Assembly: GCA_947464705.1 (NCBI GenBank)
Contig: CANHYD010000041.1
Location: forward strand, 1-11,173
Length of the DNA: 11,173 nucleotides
Source of the DNA: Verrucomicrobiota bacterium
GTDB lineage: Bacteria; Verrucomicrobiota; Verrucomicrobiia; Limisphaerales; UBA9464
Direction of reading: 5' to 3'
Each line of letters starts with the position of its first letter. Position 1 is the first letter of the stretch. A program made the position numbers and the translations under genes. This document shows, one piece after another, positions 7,427 through 11,173 of the stretch. The notes beneath the pieces were generated by a model. The model saw only the letters and a list, made by a program, of their open reading frames with translations. It ran no database searches and had not been told where the DNA came from.

Positions 7427-7461
7427 TCCCGGGTGACCGGGAATCCGTGTTCCGGAACACG
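7427..7461. promoter_or_regulatory. Two adjacent hairpin/palindrome elements upstream of dnaX
   Basis: The 100-bp gap before dnaX holds two inverted repeats three bases apart. The first, TCCCGG-GTGA-CCGGGA (7427-7442), is a six-base-pair stem with a GNRA-type loop. The second, CGTGTTCCGGAACACG (7446-7461), is a perfect 16-bp palindrome. As RNA the second could fold with a CCGG loop and is followed by CTGTTTGCTTT, so it might act as a weak terminator of the upstream operon. As DNA it has the symmetry of a dimeric repressor site. It contains TGTTC and GAACA separated by two bases, whereas the reported Verrucomicrobia LexA operator has a four-base spacer. Which role applies is not clear from the sequence. 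Confidence 0.45.
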
Positions 7462-7510
7462 CTGTTTGCTTTCCAAGTGGCGGCCTTCGGACTTCAATGG
7501 GCCTCCAACC

Positions 7511-9370
7511 GTGAGTTACCAGGTCATCGCCCGAAAATACCGTCCCCAGCGTTTTGCAGACGTTGTGGGGCAGGAACATGTGACCACCACCTTGGCCAAT
7601 GCCATCCGTCTGGGACGGATCGCGCATGGCTATCTCTTCTGTGGGCCTCGTGGCACCGGAAAGACCACCTTGGCCCGCATTTTTGCCAAGGCGCTCAATT
7701 GCACCGGTGGACCTAGCGCCGAGTTTGACGATGGCGACCCGCGGGTAAAGGAGATCACCGAGGGGCGCTCCTTGGACGTGTTGGAGATCGACGGCGCTTC
7801 GAACAACGGTGTCGACCAGGTTCGTGAACTGCGGGACACGGCCAAGTTCGCGCCGGCCTCGGGCAAGTTCAAAATCTACATCATCGACGAGGTGCACATG
7901 CTCTCGACGGCGGCTTTCAATGCGCTGCTCAAGACGCTGGAAGAGCCCCCGCCACATGTGAAGTTTCTCTTCGCGACGACCGATCCGGAGAAGGTTCTGC
8001 CCACAATTTTGAGTCGCTGCCAGCGGTTTGACCTTCGCCGGATTCCTGCCGCACTCATCGTCAAGCACCTGGCTTGGATCGCCGAGCAAGAGAAGGTCTC
8101 CATCGATGCGGACGCCCTCCTGGCCATTGCCCGTGGAGCGGACGGCGGCATGCGGGATGCCGAGTCGACTCTCGACCAGCTGATCAGCTTTTGCGGTGAC
8201 CGGATTGTGGAATCCGATGTGCTCTCGATGTTCGGCCTGGCAGCCCGGGCTCAGCTCATGCAGTTGGTGGACGGGCTTCTGGAAGGCGATGTTGCCACCA
8301 CATTGCGCATTTTGGATGAGTTGACGGGTTCCGGCAAAGACTTAGGTCGTCTGCTGGCGGATTTGCTCAACCATTTTCGCAATTTGCTGCTCTTTCTGGT
8401 CTCCGGATCCGAAGCGGGTTTGCTCAATGTCAGTGAAGCCGAGATGGGGGCGTTGACTCGACAAGCCAAGTTGATCGACGCCGACACGCTGACTCGAGTG
8501 ATGGAAGTGTTGAGCGCAGCCGAGGGCCGTCAGCGCGAGGTGGCCTCCAAGCGTATCTTCATGGAGGTGACGCTGCTGAAGGTCATCCAAGCCCGTGAGG
8601 CCACGAGCCTCGATGCCGTCCTCAAGCAATTGAAGGTCATGCGGGATCGGGTTCCGGCTGCTCCTCCAGTGGCAGTGCCTGGTTCGTCAGTGGCGCCTGC
8701 GGCGAAGGTCAACACTGCGGCCACCGTAGCGGCCCCCACGGTGGTGTCCGCCCCGATCAATCCGCCGTTGCCAAAACCTCCGGTGACGCCGGCCCCATCG
8801 GTGCCTCCGGTCATCGTCCCCCAGACCGCCTCGGTCTCTTCGATCCCAGTTCCGAATGCACCCGCCAAGACGCCTACGGACTCGGCGCCGTTGCTCTCGG
8901 AGAGTTCCCAGACCATCGAAGCGGTTTGGCAGGTATTGATGGCGCAACTGCCGCACAGTGAGGGGTTGCTGCGGTCGGCCTTGCAACAGAGTCGCGCGGA
9001 GAGTTGGTCACGAGACACACTGACCATAGCCCACCCCCCCGATGCCTATCTCGACACCGCTCGGAATCTGGGCACTCTGCAAACGGTGCTTCAGACCATC
9101 ACTGGCAAGAAGGTGACGTTGCGCTTTGTCGTCTCGGAGAGTCTTTTTGTTCCGGAGCCGGCGGCCTCCGTGGCGGGCCCTGCGGCCTCTCCCCGGGACA
9201 GCGCCCGCCCCACAGCTCCCGAAGTCAAGTCACCGGAGGCCAGGCCCAAGGCGGCAGCACCGATTTTGTTGAACAAAGATGATTTCCTCAACGACCCCTT
9301 GATCCGTCAGGCATTGGAGGTGTTCAAGGGGAGGATCATGGAAGTTCGGGGTCCTGCTGAAGCCAACTGA
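7511..9370 (+). CDS. dnaX: DNA polymerase III subunit gamma/tau (clamp loader ATPase)
   Basis: This 619-residue AAA+ protein is the motor subunit of the clamp loader that places the beta clamp on DNA. I chose the GTG at 7511 because translation then begins SYQVIARKYRPQRFADVVGQ, matching DnaX N-termini; the frame stays open upstream but overlaps the previous gene and has no conserved residues. Walker A GPRGTGKT spans 45-52, Walker B DEVH 126-129, sensor 1 ATTDPE 155-160, and SRC 168-170 holds the arginine finger (Arg169). In the zinc-module region only Cys64 remains; the other three cysteines of the usual module are missing and replaced by an acidic stretch (68-85). Domain III follows (about residues 235-360), then a Pro/Ala/Val-rich linker (about 381-468), a small folded region, a second Ala/Pro linker and a C-terminal DPLIRQALEVFKGRIMEV segment. 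I see no A-rich slippery site of the E. coli dnaX kind. It heads the dnaX-ybaB-recR cluster. Confidence 0.96.
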   Translation: MSYQVIARKYRPQRFADVVGQEHVTTTLANAIRLGRIAHGYLFCGPRGTGKTTLARIFAKALNCTGGPSAEFDDGDPRVKEITEGRSLDVLEIDGASNNGVDQVRELRDTAKFAPASGKFKIYIIDEVHMLSTAAFNALLKTLEEPPPHVKFLFATTDPEKVLPTILSRCQRFDLRRIPAALIVKHLAWIAEQEKVSIDADALLAIARGADGGMRDAESTLDQLISFCGDRIVESDVLSMFGLAARAQLMQLVDGLLEGDVATTLRILDELTGSGKDLGRLLADLLNHFRNLLLFLVSGSEAGLLNVSEAEMGALTRQAKLIDADTLTRVMEVLSAAEGRQREVASKRIFMEVTLLKVIQAREATSLDAVLKQLKVMRDRVPAAPPVAVPGSSVAPAAKVNTAATVAAPTVVSAPINPPLPKPPVTPAPSVPPVIVPQTASVSSIPVPNAPAKTPTDSAPLLSESSQTIEAVWQVLMAQLPHSEGLLRSALQQSRAESWSRDTLTIAHPPDAYLDTARNLGTLQTVLQTITGKKVTLRFVVSESLFVPEPAASVAGPAASPRDSARPTAPEVKSPEARPKAAAPILLNKDDFLNDPLIRQALEVFKGRIMEVRGPAEAN

Positions 9371-9472
9371 CGTGTCCGGTCGTATGATCGAGCCCAGTAG
9401 TTGCCTCCGGCGAGATCTCTCGTCCAGACTGACGTCAAACACGACAACAATTTTAGTTCGGAACCACACACT

Positions 9473-9784
9473 ATGAGCAGCGTTGGAAAACTCATGCGGC
9501 AGGCACAGCGCATCCAGCAGCAGATGGAGACCGTCCAAGCGTCCATCGCCCAGAAGACCATCGAAACCACCTCGGGTGGCGGGGCCGTCAAAGTGGTCGT
9601 CTCTGGAGATGGGCAGTTGAAGGCTCTTCATATCAACCCGGATGCGGTCAACAAAGACGACGTCGCATTCTTGGAAGATCTTTTGCTGACGGCGATCAAC
9701 CAAGGGCTCAACCAGGCCAAAGAAGTCTCCAACAAGGAGATGGGTTCCGTGACCCAGGGATTCGGCCTTCCGGGGATGTTCTGA
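9473..9784 (+). CDS. ybaB: YbaB/EbfC-family nucleoid-associated protein
   Basis: This 103-residue protein is a homodimeric DNA-binding protein of the YbaB/EbfC family, thought to help organise the nucleoid and influence DNA repair. The N-terminal helix (VGKLMRQAQRIQQQMETVQ, about 4-22) is followed by the family core with GGGAVKVVVSGDG (35-47) and a C-terminal helix with LLLTAINQGLNQAKE and the glycine-rich GFGLPGMF end. Size is normal. The upstream in-frame ATG at 9401 would add 24 residues unlike the family, so I use 9473. There is no Shine-Dalgarno sequence. The 102-bp gap after dnaX contains small palindromes (CGAGA-TC-TCTCG at 9411-9422 and TGACGTCA at 9430-9437) and a weak possible promoter (CTGACG 9429-9434, TTTAGT 9452-9457), so it may also be transcribed independently of dnaX. 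Its place between dnaX and recR is conserved in many bacteria. Confidence 0.95.
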   Translation: MSSVGKLMRQAQRIQQQMETVQASIAQKTIETTSGGGAVKVVVSGDGQLKALHINPDAVNKDDVAFLEDLLLTAINQGLNQAKEVSNKEMGSVTQGFGLPGMF

Positions 9785-9799
9785 ACCCGGGCTGATGCG

Positions 9800-10402
9800 A
9801 TGACCGAGTTGCCCCTTCCGATTCAGGCGCTGGTCCTCGCGCTCAAATCTTTGCCGGGGATTGGACCTCGTTCGGCCGAGCGGATGGCGCTTCATGTCAT
9901 CCAGATGGAGCCGGAGCGGGTTCGAGTTCTCTCCGAGGCATTGATGTCGGCCCGCGAGCGGGTGGTCGCCTGCGAGCGGTGCGGTGGGTTGACCGAGAGT
10001 CAGCCCTGCCGCATTTGTGCCGATGACCGGCGAGATGACGGGGTGATTTGTGTGGTTGAACGACCCACAGATATCCTGAGTTTTGAAAAATCCGGAGCCT
10101 TTCGCGGCAGGTATCACGTTTTGGGCGGCAAATTGAGCCCGCTGGATGGCGTGGGCCCGGAAGATCTTCGGATCCGCGAGTTGGAAGCTCGCATGTCGGA
10201 AGGCTCTGTTCGCGAGGTAGTAGTTGCGTTGTCCGGGGATGTCGAAGGTGAGGCCACAGCCCATTACCTCCGTCAGCGCTTGGCCGGAGCCGCTGTTCGC
10301 ATCACCCGATTGGCCCAAGGCCTGCCGGCCGGAGCTGGTTTGGAATATGCCGACGAACTCACTCTGAGCCGTGCCCTGGAAGGTCGGCGTGAATTTTCAT
10401 GA
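9800..10402 (+). CDS. recR: Recombination mediator RecR
   Basis: This 200-residue protein acts with RecF or RecO to load RecA on single-stranded DNA at gaps in recombinational repair. The N-terminal helix-hairpin-helix holds LPGIGPRSAERMALH (18-32). A zinc finger follows with Cys58, Cys61, Cys70 and Cys73 (CERC ... CRIC). The Toprim domain starts at ICVVERPTDI (83-92) with GRYHVLGGKLSPLDGVGP after it. A Walker B-like ALSGDVEGEATAHYL segment follows, where many RecR proteins have NP in place of SG. The C-terminal ITRLAQGLPAGAGLEYADE motif is complete. All key residues are present and length is normal. The start is 15 bases after the ybaB stop, with no Shine-Dalgarno sequence. The stop overlaps the next start (ATGA), suggesting translational coupling to the HAD gene. 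Confidence 0.97.
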   Translation: MTELPLPIQALVLALKSLPGIGPRSAERMALHVIQMEPERVRVLSEALMSARERVVACERCGGLTESQPCRICADDRRDDGVICVVERPTDILSFEKSGAFRGRYHVLGGKLSPLDGVGPEDLRIRELEARMSEGSVREVVVALSGDVEGEATAHYLRQRLAGAAVRITRLAQGLPAGAGLEYADELTLSRALEGRREFS

Positions 10403-11016
10403 ATGCCTCACGAGTACCGAGAGCCGTTGTTTTTGACCTGGGCAAGGTCCTTCTCGATTTCGATTACGGAATTCTCGCCCGCCGCATGGCAAAGCAGTCC
10501 AGTGTCTCTGCCGAGGAGATCCTGACTGTCGTCAACCAAACCCCGCTACTTCATCGCTACGAGACTGGTCTCCTGAGCGACCGTGAGTTTTATAATGCGG
10601 TAGTCAGTGCTACCGGGTTTCGGGGTGCCGAAGAAGAGTTTCTGAACTGGTTCGGCGACATATTCACTGAAATCACCCCGATGGTGGAACTTCAGGAGGC
10701 ATTGGTCCGTAGGGGCATCCCCACCTACGTTTTTTCCAATACCAACGCGCAGGCCATTCGCCATGTGCGCAAATCCTTCGCCTTCTACCGTCTGTTCACC
10801 GCAGAGGTGTTGTCCTACGAGGTTCGCTCCATGAAGCCGGATACCCGGATCTATGAGGCAGTGGAAGGAGTCTCCGGATTCTCCCGTAGCGACTTGCTCT
10901 ATTTAGACGACCGTCCTGAGAACATAGCAGCTGGAGAGTCCCGCGGATGGCAGGCGTGGATTCATGTTGATCCCGTCGCTACAGTGTCCCGTGTCTCGAA
11001 CTTGATGGGGCTTTGA
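10399..11016 (+). CDS. HAD-superfamily phosphatase, YihX-like
   Basis: This 205-residue haloacid dehalogenase-fold hydrolase probably removes phosphate from a small metabolite. It resembles E. coli YihX, which acts on alpha-D-glucose 1-phosphate. Motif I is VVFDLGKVL (10-18) with nucleophile Asp13; two residues on is glycine (Gly15) rather than the aspartate of the DxD motif, as in the FDLGNV of YihX. Motif II Ser113 lies in VFSNTN, motif III Lys146 in MKPDTRIY, and motif IV is DD (170-171) in LYLDDRPENI. The cap is the small helical type between motifs I and II. The start overlaps the recR stop by four bases, so the two are probably translated together, although no shared function is known. 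The real substrate cannot be told from the sequence. Confidence 0.88.
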   Translation: MNASRVPRAVVFDLGKVLLDFDYGILARRMAKQSSVSAEEILTVVNQTPLLHRYETGLLSDREFYNAVVSATGFRGAEEEFLNWFGDIFTEITPMVELQEALVRRGIPTYVFSNTNAQAIRHVRKSFAFYRLFTAEVLSYEVRSMKPDTRIYEAVEGVSGFSRSDLLYLDDRPENIAAGESRGWQAWIHVDPVATVSRVSNLMGL

Positions 11017-11115
11017 TCCTCTCCCCGATCTCTTTCAAGATTCTATTTTTCGCGTCTGGACTTTGGACTTCCGATTCGCCCCTCCGGATTTGGACGACCT
11101 AACCGATGGCATTGA

Positions 11116-11133
11116 CGCGGAGGTCGCGGAGAG
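11116..11133. repeat. Degenerate 9-bp repeat CGCGGAGGT / CGCGGAGAG in the right-end non-coding region
   Basis: Two adjacent 9-base units share CGCGGAG and sit in the 157-bp non-coding stretch after the HAD gene. A GTTTTTAG stretch and GAGGCAGAGGGACC follow. Similar CGCGGAGG-type strings recur between genes of many bacteria, so this may be one copy of a dispersed intergenic repeat cut by the window edge. The rest of 11017-11173 shows no gene on either strand. A weak stem, ATCT-CTTTCA-AGAT, followed by TCTATTTTT at about 11030-11048, might end the recR transcript, but it is too weak to call. Confidence 0.35.
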
Positions 11134-11173
11134 TTTTTAGGTGAGGCAGAGGGACCCCGCGGATAGGGCGAGC

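Noticed and set aside
7411..7510. Possible SRP (4.5S) RNA gene, which lies beside dnaX in some bacteria
   Set aside because: The gap is only 100 bp and lacks the conserved GGAAGGAAGCAG-like apical loop. The gaps at 9371-9472 and 4649-4948 also lack it.
7295..7510. Upstream ATG start for dnaX at 7295
   Set aside because: It would overlap the pseudouridine synthase gene by more than 100 bases and add 72 residues with no DnaX similarity. The GTG at 7511 gives the conserved SYQVIARKYRP start.
9034..9040. A run of seven C bases inside dnaX in the phase of a slippery heptamer (C CCC CCC)
   Set aside because: Known dnaX frameshifting uses A-rich sites with a stimulatory hairpin. This run is C-only and lies late, after the ATPase and oligomerisation domains; the shifted frame gives an unrelated tail to about 9282. 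It is more likely plain coding sequence for two prolines.
9430..9437. TGACGTCA palindrome upstream of ybaB as an operator
   Set aside because: An 8-bp palindrome is expected often by chance, and no bacterial regulator is tied to it here.
1..11173. CRISPR array, prophage, toxin-antitoxin, restriction or other defence system
   Set aside because: There are no regular spaced repeats, integrase, phage or defence genes. The genes are housekeeping or simple metabolic genes, and I cannot support a novel multi-gene system.

Overview
This 11.2 kb window is GC-rich, densely coded bacterial chromosome. It carries nine protein-coding genes and no RNA gene, insertion sequence, CRISPR array or phage gene that I can see. 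Exported proteins with signal or anchor helices point to a Gram-negative cell envelope. Several traits fit the PVC group, most plausibly Verrucomicrobiota: the lack of Shine-Dalgarno sequences at all nine starts, a short secreted ceramidase-like protein, a DnaX without its zinc-module cysteines, and 9-bp GGAG-type intergenic repeats. This placement is an inference from family resemblance; no marker gene here settles it.

Layout. Positions 1-105 are non-coding and hold two GGGA-N4-CCCC elements. A long cstA-type pyruvate/peptide transporter gene lies on the minus strand (106-2466). It is divergent from a plus-strand gene for a secreted protein of the neutral ceramidase family (2564-3925), and everything after that is also on the plus strand. 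A small peroxiredoxin gene (4068-4547) stands alone, closed by a strong intrinsic terminator (4588-4620). A roughly 400-bp gap follows. Then comes a membrane-anchored SurA/PpiD-like chaperone gene (4949-6607), overlapped by four bases by an RluA-type pseudouridine synthase gene (6604-7410). After a structured 100-bp gap comes the well-known cluster dnaX (7511-9370), ybaB/ebfC (9473-9784) and recR (9800-10402). A HAD-family phosphatase gene overlaps the recR stop (10399-11016). The last 157 bp are non-coding and contain a degenerate 9-bp repeat.

How the genes work together. dnaX (clamp-loader ATPase), ybaB (nucleoid-associated DNA binder) and recR (recombination mediator) form a conserved replication and recombination-repair unit, and the HAD gene appears to be translated with recR. 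The PpiD-like chaperone and the pseudouridine synthase look translationally coupled but have no obvious shared pathway. CstA and the ceramidase-like protein suggest carbon scavenging, but nothing links them except a shared divergent promoter region.

Most of the window is ordinary housekeeping and I do not see a new multi-gene system. The points most worth checking are the missing zinc-module cysteines in DnaX, a perfect 16-bp palindrome just before dnaX that resembles but does not match the Verrucomicrobia LexA operator, a PpiD-like protein with no visible parvulin domain, and the consistent absence of Shine-Dalgarno sequences.
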